Origin: CAVYXK01 sp963708245
GTDB lineage: Bacteria > Pseudomonadota > Alphaproteobacteria > Acetobacterales > Acetobacteraceae
Reading direction: 5' to 3'
DNA length: 64,000 nt
Assembly: GCA_963708245.1 (NCBI GenBank)
Contig: OY970201.1
Span: forward strand, 1,488,001 to 1,552,000
In this document: positions 1 to 8,515 of the stretch, piece by piece
Numbering within the stretch: the first letter of the stretch is position 1
Layout of the letters: every line of letters starts with the position of its first letter
Notes under the pieces: generated by a model
What the model was told of the DNA's origin: nothing
The model's input: the letters and a program-made list of their open reading frames with translations, nothing else
The model's database searches: none
Translations under genes and position numbers: made by a program

Positions 1-73
1 TCGCTTCATACCGCTCCAGCACGCTCCCGAACTTGATCACTCGCACACCCTGAAGGGCTTCCGACCGGCGCAT
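1..73 (-). CDS. ISNCY-family transposase, N-terminal fragment (edge-truncated)
   Basis: This is the start of the same transposase as at 33749-34930, cut by the window edge. It begins MRRSEALQG and encodes the first part of the N-terminal helix-turn-helix region. The ATG is preferred over an upstream TTG because a GGAG ribosome site sits just before it. Whether the full gene is intact cannot be judged from here. Confidence 0.8.
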   Translation of the reverse strand, partial: MRRSEALQGVRVIKFGSVLERYEA

Positions 74-150
74 CCGGGCTCCCAAAAGGAACCATCATCA
101 CCGGACAGATCGTGCGCTACCTAAACCGGACATACCGTGTGCTACCGACA
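1..150 (-). mobile_element. ISNCY-family element, copy 1 (partial, runs off the left edge)
   Basis: These bases repeat the 5' terminal part of the intact copy at 33497-35007 (base 1 corresponds to 34858). They contain the first codons of the transposase on the minus strand and the terminal inverted repeat ending in CGACA at 150. The rest of the element lies outside the window, so its target duplication cannot be checked. Confidence 0.9.
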
Positions 151-166
151 CAGAAATGCAGAGAAC

Positions 167-195
167 TTGACAATTGTCGCGCGTGCGATTATAAT
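167..195 (+). promoter_or_regulatory. Perfect consensus sigma70-type promoter
   Basis: TTGACA at 167-172 and TATAAT at 190-195 are separated by exactly 17 bases, an exact match to the housekeeping consensus. Transcription would start near 202, giving a leader of about 57 bases before the small secreted protein gene at 259. The promoter begins 17 bases beyond the ISNCY end but lies outside the element. Confidence 0.8.
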
Positions 196-258
196 TCGTG
201 TCCACGATAATCTACGCAAAAAAGTGCCGGAAAGCAATGCTTCAGGAGAGAGCACGCC

Positions 259-657
259 ATGTCGATCAGGAGAACCCGTTCACTGAACCATCTGCGTTTC
301 GTTGTGCCGGCGGGTATTGCTTTCGCCGTGGCCGGAACAGCTATTGCGGGGGGTGCATTCGACGGAACGTACAAGGGCAGTCAGACAGTGGTGCGCAACA
401 ACAACTACCAACTATGCACTTCTCGTAACGACATCGTGCTCATCATCCAGAACAACCGATTCACCCGCCTCTGGGCGAATACGCCGGTTAGCGTCGATGT
501 CGCCGGCGACGGAACCTTCAGCAACACGGCTTCCTATGACATGGGTCGTAGTAGAAAGGCGACTGTTACTATCACGGGCAAGATCGCCGCCGCGAGCCTA
601 GAGGCTGACATGGCCAGCGATAGGTGCGCCCTCCACCTGTCGCTGAAGAAATCCTGA
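259..657 (+). CDS. Small secreted protein, paralogue of the protein at 49452
   Basis: A 132-residue protein. The N-terminus has a basic stretch (RRTR...) followed by a hydrophobic segment ending AIAGGAF, which reads as a Sec signal peptide. The mature part is short, probably beta-rich, and has two cysteines (TSxND context near residue 54 and DRCALHL near the C-terminus). It shares the pattern FDGxYxG, a central GxF segment, a GxI/GxxIxA segment and a late cysteine with the lipoprotein at 49452-49895. The two also share a 14-base stretch in the untranslated leader. The start is set by AGGAGAG about 9 bases upstream. No function is recognised; periplasmic or surface location is inferred. Confidence 0.75.
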   Translation: MSIRRTRSLNHLRFVVPAGIAFAVAGTAIAGGAFDGTYKGSQTVVRNNNYQLCTSRNDIVLIIQNNRFTRLWANTPVSVDVAGDGTFSNTASYDMGRSRKATVTITGKIAAASLEADMASDRCALHLSLKKS

Positions 658-815
658 CAGGGCCGCCCCCAACCCCACCCAGAGCTGTTCTCAGATGAGA
701 TGGCGAGCTTGGTCCGCATCCTGCGATTGACGCGGGTGCCGCAGAATTCGGCGATCTTGTCAGCAACCAGTCGCCACAGGCAGAGTTCGCCAGCTTCGTA
801 GAATAAAAGTGGCTA

Positions 816-1952
816 GTGCTCTGATCCTAACGGACGATTCCCAAGTCGGCGCGACCGTGCGATTCTGTTGGCATGAGCAAGACAGAGGCATGTATCTGGC
901 TGTCGCCTGCGGATCGGGCGACGCTGCAAGGTTGGATTTCCGGGCGGAACACGCCGCAGAAGTTGGTCTGGCGGGCGCAGATCGTGCTGCTGTCGGCAGC
1001 GCGGCTTGGCCTGATGGCGATCACGCGCTCGGTCGGCAAGAGCAAGGTGACGGTCAGCCGTTGGCAGGAGCGCTACCTGGCCAAGGGGATCGATGGCCTG
1101 CGGCGCGACGCCACCCGCCCGGGGCGTAAGCCGCCGCTGACGGCCGAGACGATCCAGCAGGTCATACACAAGACTCTGCACGAGAAGCCGCCGGCCGGCA
1201 CCCACTGGAGCATCCGCAAGATGGCCGCCGCCAGCGGCCTCAGCTACACCAGCGTCCAGCGCATCTGGAAGGCACACGAGCTCAAGCCGCATCGGGTAAA
1301 GACCTTCAAGCTGTCGAACGACAAGCGGTTCGTCGAGAAGGTGCAGGACATCGTCGGCCTCTACCTTAATCCTCCGGAGAAGGCATTGGTGTTCTCGGTG
1401 GATGAGAAGAGCCAGATCCAGGCACTTGACCGCACGCAGCCCGGCCTGCCGCTCAAGAAGGGGCGTTGCGGCACCATGACGCATGATTACAAGCGCCACG
1501 GCACTACCACGCTATTCGCCGCCCTGGAGGTGGCCACTGGCAGGGTCATCGGCCAGTGCATGCCGCGTCACCGTCACCAGGAGTGGCTTAAATTCCTGCG
1601 CCGGATCGACGCCGAGACACCGAACCACCTCGATGTGCATCTGATCGCGGACAACTACGCCACACACAAACACGCCAAGGTCCGGGCTTGGCTAAAGCGA
1701 CACCCGCGGTTTCACATGCATTTTACCCCGACCTCGGCCTCCTGGCTCAATCAGGTCGAACGGTTCTTCGGCCTGATCACCGGGGACCGCATCCGCCGTG
1801 GCGTGTTTAAAAGTGTCGCGGCATTGGTCACGGCGATCCGGGATTACTTGCAGCGTCATAATGCCGATCCCAAGCCCTTCGTGTGGACCGCCTCCGCTGC
1901 CGCTATCCTCGAGAAGGTCGCACGTGGGCGACAAGCGTTAAAGTCACAACAC
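816..1952 (+). mobile_element. IS630-family insertion sequence
   Basis: The element is about 1.14 kb. Its imperfect terminal repeats can be aligned: left from GTGCTCTGATCCTAACG at 816 and, on the other strand, GTTGTGACTTTAACG ending at 1952. Both ends abut TA (814-815 and 1953-1954), the usual IS630 target duplication. The stop codon of the transposase is completed by the right-hand TA. Confidence 0.85.
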
Positions 1953-1955
1953 TAG
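873..1955 (+). CDS. IS630-family transposase
   Basis: A 360-residue DDE transposase. The N-terminal half has winged helix/HTH segments (SVGKSKVTVSRWQERY and SIRKMAAASGLSYTSVQRIW). The catalytic core follows, with VFSVDEKSQ (first Asp), HLIADNYATHKH (second Asp) and TSASWLNQVERFF (Glu), which is the IS630 signature order. The length is full for the family and the frame is open, so it is probably functional. The TAG stop overlaps the TA target at the right end, so the last codon depends on the insertion site. Confidence 0.95.
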   Translation: MSKTEACIWLSPADRATLQGWISGRNTPQKLVWRAQIVLLSAARLGLMAITRSVGKSKVTVSRWQERYLAKGIDGLRRDATRPGRKPPLTAETIQQVIHKTLHEKPPAGTHWSIRKMAAASGLSYTSVQRIWKAHELKPHRVKTFKLSNDKRFVEKVQDIVGLYLNPPEKALVFSVDEKSQIQALDRTQPGLPLKKGRCGTMTHDYKRHGTTTLFAALEVATGRVIGQCMPRHRHQEWLKFLRRIDAETPNHLDVHLIADNYATHKHAKVRAWLKRHPRFHMHFTPTSASWLNQVERFFGLITGDRIRRGVFKSVAALVTAIRDYLQRHNADPKPFVWTASAAAILEKVARGRQALKSQH

Positions 1956-2165
1956 GAAAGTGTCGGTTGAAGATCGGCGCGGAGAATTTCTGGGCGCAAA
2001 TGAGGTCCAGTAGTCGAGGTAGTTGCGATTGATATACGGGCTCAATCGATCGGCGGCGGATCTCCGTCGGTCCAGCGCCTGTCCCATGAAGCTGTGGCCG
2101 TTCGGGTAATAACCGGCGCGGTAGAATTCGCGGGAGATAGCCGGACGAGGCAGAAGGGCGGTCAT
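1955..2165 (-). pseudogene. Small ORF of unknown function, cut by IS630
   Basis: An ATG at 2165 opens a frame (MTALLPRPAISREFYRAG...) that runs to the IS630 junction after about 70 codons. If the element is removed, the frame continues only about 18 further codons before a stop. It starts a few bases after the stop of the cysteine-cluster gene, so it may have been co-transcribed. No family is recognised and the coding status is uncertain. Confidence 0.3.
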
Positions 2166-2173
2166 GACAAGGA

Positions 2174-2725
2174 CTATGCCCGCAACTCCACCATGACCGA
2201 CCGCTGCACCCCGTCGGCCGATTTCGCCAGAATCCGCAACCGTCGTGGAACCGCCGACCCGTGCTCGCGCACAAACAGCTTCAGGGCGTTGCAATAAAAG
2301 TCGTTGCAGAGATCAGATCTCAGCTCGCGGGGCAGCCGGCATCCCTGCGCGCCATGAAACACGCAGGATCCGGCAAAGCTCTCTTTCGCCAGCCGCGCCC
2401 GATACAGCGCCGCAACGCCACGGGCTCCGAGTTCCGGCCAAGTGCGGGCCACTCGCCGGATGGTGTCCTCGTCCAGGTAGGCGTGCTCGCCGCCATGCGC
2501 GCAGCACTGGCCGCGACATGTGGCGCAGGCGGCCTCGGTTGCCCCAAGCGGCACGGCTTTCGACGAGGTGCTCCGGACCCGCGGCGCCGGCTCGGCGAAC
2601 GCCTCGGCGACGATCGTGCGCAGATGCGCCGCGAAGGCGCGCCGGCGTGCTGCCGGCAACGGCTCGAGCCGCCCGCTATAGGCTGGCACTGTCAGTTCCG
2701 GCACCTCGGGCTTGCCACCCGCCAT
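2174..2725 (-). CDS. Cysteine-cluster (YkgJ-like) putative metal-binding protein
   Basis: A 183-residue protein beginning MAGGKPEVP. This start is chosen because GAGAAGAGG lies 3-10 bases upstream; an earlier in-frame ATG would overlap the EamA gene. The centre holds a cysteine cluster, ACATCRGQCCAHGG, followed by GSCVFHGAQGCRLP and LCNDFYC. This spacing resembles the zinc- or iron-sulfur-binding YkgJ/CxxCxxCC group. No catalytic activity can be assigned. It lies 52 bases downstream of the EamA transporter on the same strand and is probably co-transcribed with it. Confidence 0.7.
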   Translation of the reverse strand: MAGGKPEVPELTVPAYSGRLEPLPAARRRAFAAHLRTIVAEAFAEPAPRVRSTSSKAVPLGATEAACATCRGQCCAHGGEHAYLDEDTIRRVARTWPELGARGVAALYRARLAKESFAGSCVFHGAQGCRLPRELRSDLCNDFYCNALKLFVREHGSAVPRRLRILAKSADGVQRSVMVELRA

Positions 2726-2777
2726 CACCTCTTCTCCGTCTGCCCGGCACAACATAGACAAGCGCGCGCCGAAGCGC

Positions 2778-3713
2778 TCACCGCAGGGCAAGGACACCCA
2801 GCATCAGTTGCCCAAGACGGTGCGCCGGCCGGCCATCGATCGCGGCAAGACCGAACCCGATCAACGCCATGCCGGCGAATGCCGAGGGTGCAACCGTCTC
2901 GCCCAGCACGAACCACCCCAGCAGCAGCGAGCTGATCGGCAGCAGGAACGTCACCAGGAGCAGATTAGTCGCACCTGCTGCCGCCAGCAGGCGGAAATAG
3001 ACGATATACGCAAGGGCTGTGCACAACAGTGCGATGCCAAGCACCGACAGCCAGACGGCGATGCCCGGCTGCGGCAGCGTCCAGGGCCGATCGACCACCG
3101 CCGCGACCGGCAACAGCACGACCGTGCTGGCGGTGATCTGGCCGGTCGCCGCCTCGAGCGGCGCAAGCCCGCTGAACCGGCGGCCATAGATCCCGGCGAA
3201 CGCATAAGAGATGGCGGCGAGCAGGCACGCGGCCTCGCCCACAAGGCTCCCTGAACCGAAGCCACGCATCGCCGCGGGCCCGACCAGCACCGTGGTTCCG
3301 GCAAAACCGAACAGGACGCCGGCCAGCCGGCTCGGCGTCGCCTTCTCGTTGTCCGTCAAGGCATGCGCGGCGATGACCGTGAAGATCGGGGTCGTGGCAT
3401 TCAGGATGGAGGCAAGACCACTGGCAATTCGCACCTCCCCGAACGCGATCAGCGAGAATGGGATCGCATTGTTCAGCAGCCCCATCGCCAGGAACTGCGC
3501 CCAAAGCCATCGCGAACGCGGAAGCGGATCGTGCCGCGCGAGCAACCAAGCGTTCAGGATCAGGGCCGCAAGCCCGACCCGCCCAAGTACCACAGTGAAC
3601 GGGGGCAGCACCGCGACCATCACCTTGTAGAAGAAGAACGACCCGCCCCACAACACAGACAGCAGGATCAGCAGGGCCCATTCGGCGGTCCCCATGCGGA
3701 GCGGCGGCGGCAT
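2778..3713 (-). CDS. EamA/DMT-superfamily permease
   Basis: A 311-residue integral membrane protein with about ten hydrophobic helices arranged as two EamA repeats. The first repeat starts at WALLILLSVLWGGSFFFYKV and the second after GSLVGEAACLLAAISYAFAGIYGRR. This is the usual length and layout of drug/metabolite exporters. The substrate cannot be read from the sequence; relatives export amino acids, purines or other small metabolites. It sits upstream of the cysteine-cluster gene and downstream of the acetyl-CoA synthetase on the same strand, separated from the latter by about 150 bases with nothing recognisable. Confidence 0.85.
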   Translation of the reverse strand: MPPPLRMGTAEWALLILLSVLWGGSFFFYKVMVAVLPPFTVVLGRVGLAALILNAWLLARHDPLPRSRWLWAQFLAMGLLNNAIPFSLIAFGEVRIASGLASILNATTPIFTVIAAHALTDNEKATPSRLAGVLFGFAGTTVLVGPAAMRGFGSGSLVGEAACLLAAISYAFAGIYGRRFSGLAPLEAATGQITASTVVLLPVAAVVDRPWTLPQPGIAVWLSVLGIALLCTALAYIVYFRLLAAAGATNLLLVTFLLPISSLLLGWFVLGETVAPSAFAGMALIGFGLAAIDGRPAHRLGQLMLGVLALR

Positions 3714-3864
3714 GTTCCCTCGAGTCGAGGCTGTCGCCGCTCATAGCGATGCGGTGAGTCCATCGGCCATCCGGTTCTTGCCGCAATCCAGCGCGGAGAT
3801 CAGACGGCGGACTCTCGTCCGCCACAGGGCCGTTCACCAGGACAGCGAAACCGTCATCCGCTCC

Positions 3865-5820
3865 TTACGCCATCCGATTTGTCACCAACTCGTCCACGAC
3901 GGCCGGGTCAGCAAGCGTCGAGACATCACCTAGGCTGTCGGTTTCATTTGCAGCGATCTTGCGCAGGATCCGGCGCATGATCTTGCCGCTGCGGGTCTTG
4001 GGCAGGGCGGGCGCCCACTGGATCGCATCGGGCGCCGCGATTGGTCCGATCTCCTTGCGGACCCAGGCGACCAGCTCCTTGCGCAATGGTTCGCTCGGCT
4101 CCTCGCCTAGCTTCAGCGTCACGTAAGCGTAGATGCCCTGGCCCTTGAGGTCGTGCGGGAAGCCCACCACAGCGGCTTCCGCGACCTTCGGATGCGCCAC
4201 CAATGCGCTCTCCACCTCGGCAGTGCCCATGCGGTGGCCCGAGACGTTGATCACGTCATCGACGCGTCCAGTGATCCAGTAGTACCCGTCGGCGTCGCGT
4301 CGCGCCCCGTCGCCGGTGAAGTAGAGTCCCTTGAAGGTCGAGAAATAAGTCTGCACGAAGCGCTGGTGATCGCCGAACACCGTGCGCATCATCCCGGGCC
4401 AAGGCTCGGTGATGCACAGGTTGCCTTCGCATGGCCCGTGCAGCTCGTGGCCGTCGCCATCGACGATGATCGGGTGCACTCCGGGAAGCGGCCGGGTCGC
4501 GGAGCCCGGCTTCAGGGCGGTCGCACCCGGCAGCGGACTGATCAGAATCCCGCCGGTTTCGGTCTGCCACCAAGTATCGACGATCGGGCAGCGATGTTCG
4601 CCGACGACGCGGTGATACCAAAGCCAAGCTTCCGGATTGATCGGCTCGCCCACGGTGCCGAGGATGCGCAGCGACTTGCGCGAGGTTTTCGTCACCGGCG
4701 CCTCACCGTCGCGCATCAACGCGCGGATCGCAGTCGGCGCCGTGTAGAAGATATTGACCTGGTGCTTATCGACGACCTGCCAGAAGCGGCTGCTGTCTGG
4801 ATAATTTGGGATGCCCTCGAACATGAGTGTGGTGGCGCCGTTCGCCAGCGGTCCGTACACGATGTAAGTATGCCCGGTCACCCAGCCTACATCGGCAGTG
4901 CACCAATAGATTTCGCCCGGCCGGTAGTCGAACACCAGCTCGTGGGTGAAGGATGCCCAGACCAGGTAGCCACCAGTGGTGTGCAGCACGCCTTTAGGCT
5001 GTCCGGTGCTGCCAGAGGTGTAGAGAATGAACAGCGGGTCCTCAGCGTTCATTGGCTCGGGCGGGCAATCTGGAGAGGCGGCAGCGCACAGCTTGGCGTA
5101 GTCATGATCGCGCCCAGCCTGCATCGGCACCTCGGCGCCGGTGATCCGGACGACAACCACGTTCTTCACACCGGGGCAGCTCTCGAGCGCGGCATCGGCG
5201 TTGGCTTTCAACGGCACCTTGCGACCGCCGCGCCGCCCTTCATCGGCGGTGATCAGCAGCTCCGATCTGCAATCCCGGATGCGGTTTGCCAGGCTGTCGG
5301 GCGAGAACCCGCCAAACACCACCGAGTGTATCGCCCCGATCCGCGCACAGGCGAGCATCGCCACGGCGGCTTCCGGCACCATCGGCAGATAGATCGTGAC
5401 GCGATCGCCCTTATGCACGCCGAGCCCGCGCAACGCGTTGGCGAGGCGGCATACCTGTTCATGCAGCTCGCGATAGGTGATCTTTTTGCTGACCGACGGA
5501 TCGTCCCCTTCCCAGATGATCGCGGCACGGTCGGCGTGCGCGGCGAGATGCCGGTCCAGGCATGACGCCGACGCATTCAGCACTCCGTCCTCGAACCACT
5601 TGATCGAGACGTTGCCGGCAAAGCTGGCGTTCTTGGTCTTGGTCGGCGGCTTGATCCAGGCGATGCGGCGCAACTCATTGGCCCAGAACCCGTCGGGGTC
5701 GCGCAGGGCGCGCTCGGCCATGTCCTGGTAGCGGGCGGCGCTGACATGAGCGTGAGCGGCGATTTCCGGACGGACTGGGAAGATCTGGCCGTCATGGGGC
5801 ATCGTATCAGGCATTGGCAT
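3865..5820 (-). CDS. acsA: Acetyl-coenzyme A synthetase
   Basis: A 651-residue AMP-forming ligase that converts acetate, ATP and CoA to acetyl-CoA in the cytosol. The ATP/AMP signature YTSGSTGQPKG and the substrate motif WWQTETGG are present. So are the hinge and C-terminal region YFTGDGARRD...GRVDDVINVSGHR and the lysine motif PKTRSGKIMRR that GNAT acetyltransferases modify in this family. The start at 5820 (MPMPDTMPHDG) follows GAGGGAAC and gives the standard family length. The frame stays open about 49 codons further upstream, but that part runs through a REP palindrome and is unlikely to be translated. Confidence 0.96.
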   Translation of the reverse strand: MPMPDTMPHDGQIFPVRPEIAAHAHVSAARYQDMAERALRDPDGFWANELRRIAWIKPPTKTKNASFAGNVSIKWFEDGVLNASASCLDRHLAAHADRAAIIWEGDDPSVSKKITYRELHEQVCRLANALRGLGVHKGDRVTIYLPMVPEAAVAMLACARIGAIHSVVFGGFSPDSLANRIRDCRSELLITADEGRRGGRKVPLKANADAALESCPGVKNVVVVRITGAEVPMQAGRDHDYAKLCAAASPDCPPEPMNAEDPLFILYTSGSTGQPKGVLHTTGGYLVWASFTHELVFDYRPGEIYWCTADVGWVTGHTYIVYGPLANGATTLMFEGIPNYPDSSRFWQVVDKHQVNIFYTAPTAIRALMRDGEAPVTKTSRKSLRILGTVGEPINPEAWLWYHRVVGEHRCPIVDTWWQTETGGILISPLPGATALKPGSATRPLPGVHPIIVDGDGHELHGPCEGNLCITEPWPGMMRTVFGDHQRFVQTYFSTFKGLYFTGDGARRDADGYYWITGRVDDVINVSGHRMGTAEVESALVAHPKVAEAAVVGFPHDLKGQGIYAYVTLKLGEEPSEPLRKELVAWVRKEIGPIAAPDAIQWAPALPKTRSGKIMRRILRKIAANETDSLGDVSTLADPAVVDELVTNRMA

Positions 5821-5908
5821 GTTCCCTCGTTCGTTCTTGACCCCGCGCCGGGCCGCTGGAGGAAGAGCATATGACTGGCGCGGACCCGACGGAAGCTGGG
5901 ACGAGCGG

Positions 5909-5945
5909 GGAATGGCGGAATGCGCTTCGCTTTTCCGCCCTACTC
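5909..5945 (+). repeat. REP-type palindrome, copy A
   Basis: The core at 5914-5939 is a stem with arms GGCGGAA / TTCCGCC around a smaller GCG-CTT-CGC stem, followed by CTAC. The same core occurs at 20428-20453 and, inverted, at 63754-63779, the last beside a RAYT transposase gene. This copy lies between acsA and the EVE gene and covers the last codons of the latter. Confidence 0.85.
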
Positions 5946-6356
5946 CTTCCACCCGCCCAACTGACAAATCCGGTCCCAGTGCGGAGGCGAGATCGGCATG
6001 ACCGACAGCCGCGAGTAACGCACCAAGGGTATGTCGGCAAAATTTGGGTCAGCCTTGATCTCGGCGAGGCTGACCGGCCGCGGCATCGGGGCCACTGCCT
6101 TCATATCGACGCACACCCAATCGCCGCTTTCCGCGGTCGGGTCGGGATAGGCCTCGCGCACCACTTCCACCACGCCGACAATCTCCTTGCCGACGTTCGA
6201 GTGATAGAAGAATGCCCGGTCGCCGCGCTTCATCGATTTCAGGTGGTTCTTGGCGGTATGATTGCGCACGCCGGTCCAGGGCTCGACGCCCTTCGCCGTC
6301 TGCTGATCCCAAGAAAACGAGTCCGGCTCGGACTTCACCAGCCAGTGGGCCGTCAC
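5940..6356 (-). CDS. EVE-domain protein
   Basis: A 138-residue single-domain protein of the EVE (PUA-like) fold. It starts with the family hallmark HWLVKSEPDSFSWD, continues with GVRNHTAKNHLKSMKRGDRAFFYHSN, and ends with PLVRYSRLSVMPI. EVE domains bind modified bases in nucleic acids; the specific ligand here is unknown. Its ATG overlaps the stop of the Uma2 gene by four bases, so the two are translationally coupled. EVE proteins are often linked to restriction systems, but no modification-dependent nuclease other than Uma2 is adjacent. Confidence 0.92.
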   Translation of the reverse strand: MTAHWLVKSEPDSFSWDQQTAKGVEPWTGVRNHTAKNHLKSMKRGDRAFFYHSNVGKEIVGVVEVVREAYPDPTAESGDWVCVDMKAVAPMPRPVSLAEIKADPNFADIPLVRYSRLSVMPISPPHWDRICQLGGWKE

Positions 6357-6934
6357 GGCGCCGTCACCTTGGGCTCGAAGCCGAGCCCCTCGTAGATCTC
6401 GTTCATGCGCAAGGTCGCATCGATCGGCGCCAATGCCAATGTGCCGCCCAGCCCTTCGAGACTCGAGGCGAGCGCCAAGCGGCCACTGGGGTCCCGCTCC
6501 CAGAGTACCAGCTTCGCTTCGTCCTGCGCGACAGCCACGTACTGCCGCACTGCGGGCGTCGCGTCGTAGTCACGGAGCTTATCGTGCAGGTCCGTCCAAG
6601 CGGTCGTGCGGGACAGCACTTCCAACAGGACCACCGGTTCCGAAGCCTCGCGGGCCTCGCGCCTGAACGGACCGCAATCAACGACGACGTCCGGATAGCG
6701 GACATTTCCGTTTCCCGTCATGACGCGCAGATCGGACCCCCCCGCGCGACACGGCGACCCACGAAGCTTGCCGGACAAGGTCGCAATGAGATTCGTGACG
6801 ATCCGGTCCTGACCCTGCGTCACCCCGGTCATCAGCCGCGGCTCGCCGTTTACAAATTCGTGCTTGGCGGGCTGACGCTCCTCCCAGGCGAGGAACTCCT
6901 CCAGCGTCCACAGGTGCAATCTTGCCTCGCTCAT
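6353..6934 (-). CDS. Uma2-family (DUF820) putative nuclease-fold protein
   Basis: A 193-residue protein of the Uma2/DUF820 family, which has a PD-(D/E)XK nuclease fold. The signature elements are FVNGEPRLMTG, RYPDVVVDCG (acidic residue) and PVVLLEVLSRTT, followed by KLRDYDATPAVRQYVAV. The start MSEARLHLW (6934) is preferred because it begins just before the conserved LEEFLAWEE segment. Uma2 genes are frequent in multiple copies in some bacteria and their biological role is unsettled. This one overlaps the EVE gene and is divergent from ccmC. Confidence 0.9.
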   Translation of the reverse strand: MSEARLHLWTLEEFLAWEERQPAKHEFVNGEPRLMTGVTQGQDRIVTNLIATLSGKLRGSPCRAGGSDLRVMTGNGNVRYPDVVVDCGPFRREAREASEPVVLLEVLSRTTAWTDLHDKLRDYDATPAVRQYVAVAQDEAKLVLWERDPSGRLALASSLEGLGGTLALAPIDATLRMNEIYEGLGFEPKVTAP

Positions 6935-7077
6935 CTCTTTTCCGCGCTCCGGAGACCTCGACCCATATATCACCCGCAGCTATTCCGGCCATCGGCCCTG
7001 TTTACGATGACGACATGCGCTGGTGGCTTCATAGCCGGGCCGGCTTGCGTTAGAGAACAGCCAGGGAACCGCACGCG

Positions 7078-7845
7078 TTGGACGCTACCATCAGCATAGC
7101 GCCGCAGCGGCGCAGCTTACACCGCTTTGCGAACCCCGGGCGCTTCCTGCGCATCTCCGGAGTGGCTCTGCCGTGGCTCGCGATCCCCGGGCTGTTGCTG
7201 ACAGCGGTCGGCCTGATCTGGGGACTGTTCTTCTCGCCCGCCGACTGGCAGCAGGGCGACGCGGTGCGGATCATGTATATCCATGTGCCCGCGGCCTGGC
7301 TCGGTTCGGCCGGGTATTTCGCGTTGGCGCTGTGTTCCCTTATCTCGCTGGTTTGGCGGCATCCGCTCGCCGACCTTGCCGCGGTCGAGATCGGCCCGGT
7401 CGGCGCCGGCTTCACCGCCCTCTGTCTGGTCACCGGCAGCCTGTGGGGCAGGCCGATGTGGGGAGCGTGGTGGGTTTGGGACGCCAGGCTGACATCGGTG
7501 CTGGTGCTGTTCTTCCTCTACCTCGGCCACATCGCGCTGGTGCGTGCCTTCGACAATCCGGAGCGCGGTTATCGCGCCGGCGCCATCCTTGCCCTGGTAG
7601 GAGCCATCGATCTGCCCATCATCAAGTTCAGCGTGGATTGGTGGAACACGCTGCACCAGCCGGACACGATCACGCTCACCGGCGCGCCGACGATGTACAT
7701 TTCGATGCTCTGGCCGCTGCTGTTCACCACGCTGGGCTATACGCTGGGCTTTGCCGCCATCACCATCGCCCGCCTGCGCGCCGCGGTGATGGAGCGACGA
7801 ATCAGCGCCTTGCTAATGGCGCAGGCGCACGAGGCAGGCGGATGA
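7078..7845 (+). CDS. ccmC: Heme exporter/transfer protein CcmC
   Basis: A 255-residue membrane protein that places heme onto CcmE during c-type cytochrome maturation (system I). It has six hydrophobic segments, the tryptophan-rich heme-handling motif WGAWWVWDARLTS near residues 120-133, and flanking histidines (IHVPAAWLG and WWNTLHQPD). The start is a TTG at 7078, about 9 bases after a CCAGGGA site; no better ATG precedes the conserved region. Its stop overlaps the ccmD start (ATGA). It opens the ccmCDEFGHI operon and is divergent from the Uma2 gene. Confidence 0.96.
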   Translation: MDATISIAPQRRSLHRFANPGRFLRISGVALPWLAIPGLLLTAVGLIWGLFFSPADWQQGDAVRIMYIHVPAAWLGSAGYFALALCSLISLVWRHPLADLAAVEIGPVGAGFTALCLVTGSLWGRPMWGAWWVWDARLTSVLVLFFLYLGHIALVRAFDNPERGYRAGAILALVGAIDLPIIKFSVDWWNTLHQPDTITLTGAPTMYISMLWPLLFTTLGYTLGFAAITIARLRAAVMERRISALLMAQAHEAGG

Positions 7846-8015
7846 CGCATCTTCCATTCGTCGTCGCTTCATACTCGTTCGGGGTGCTGGTGCCGGCCGC
7901 CTATGCCATCGCTGCGTGGCGCCGGATGCAGCTTGCCGGCCGCCGGCTCGCTGCGATTCCGCGGGCGGGGCGCCGAGCAGTGGGCGGCCGACGCAGCGCC
8001 GGGTCGCCCCGGTGA
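7842..8015 (+). CDS. ccmD: Heme exporter protein CcmD
   Basis: A 57-residue protein with one membrane helix (SFGVLVPAAYAIAAW) followed by a basic cytoplasmic tail rich in arginine. This is the typical shape of CcmD, which stabilises CcmE in the CcmABCD release complex. It was found by reading across the ccmC-ccmE junction. ATGA couples its start to the ccmC stop, and its own TGA overlaps the GTG start of ccmE. The tail is arginine-rich for a CcmD, but position and topology make the assignment firm. Confidence 0.9.
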   Translation: MTHLPFVVASYSFGVLVPAAYAIAAWRRMQLAGRRLAAIPRAGRRAVGGRRSAGSPR

Positions 8016-8515
8016 CGCGCAAGCGCCGTCGCCTGATCCTGCTGCTGGCGTGTGGGGTCGGCCTCGGTTCGGCCACGGCGCTGGCGCTGACCGCGTTCCA
8101 GAGCAGCGTCGAGTTCTTTGTATATCCGTCGGCGATCGCGGCCGGGACGGAGACGCCCGGCCGTACTGTCCGGCTCGGCGGCTTGGTGGAGACCGGCAGC
8201 GTGCAGCACAGCGCGCTGAACGGGCATCCCCTGGTGCGCTTCCGCGTCACCGACGGCAAGTCGGCGGTCGAGGTGACCTACACCGGTGCGTTGCCGGACC
8301 TGTTCCGCGAGGGACAGGGCATCGTGGCGATCGGCGCCGTGCAACCCGACGGCACATTCCACGCCGACGAGGTGCTAGCCAAGCATGACGAGAACTACAT
8401 GCCGAAGGAAGTGGTCGAGGCGCTAAAGAAGAGCGGGCGTTGGAACCCGGCGGCTGGTCCGCCGCCGCCCGCCTCCACGTGGGACACGCTGAAGGTCAAG
8501 AGCGCCGGCGGATGA
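8012..8515 (+). CDS. ccmE: Cytochrome c heme chaperone CcmE
   Basis: A 167-residue periplasmic heme chaperone anchored by one N-terminal helix (RRLILLLACGVGLGSATALAL). It receives heme covalently on a histidine in the conserved motif LAKHDENYMPKE, seen near residues 126-137. The OB-fold core carries the expected GRTVRLGGLVETGSV. A GTG start at 8012 that overlaps the ccmD stop gives the canonical N-terminus; a longer in-frame start would lie wholly inside ccmD. The stop overlaps the ccmF ATG. Confidence 0.96.
   Translation: MTRKRRRLILLLACGVGLGSATALALTAFQSSVEFFVYPSAIAAGTETPGRTVRLGGLVETGSVQHSALNGHPLVRFRVTDGKSAVEVTYTGALPDLFREGQGIVAIGAVQPDGTFHADEVLAKHDENYMPKEVVEALKKSGRWNPAAGPPPPASTWDTLKVKSAGG

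Noticed and set aside
4153..5565. 470-codon plus-strand frame
   Set aside because: It is antisense to acsA, whose conserved motifs are clear; such long shadow frames are expected at this GC content.
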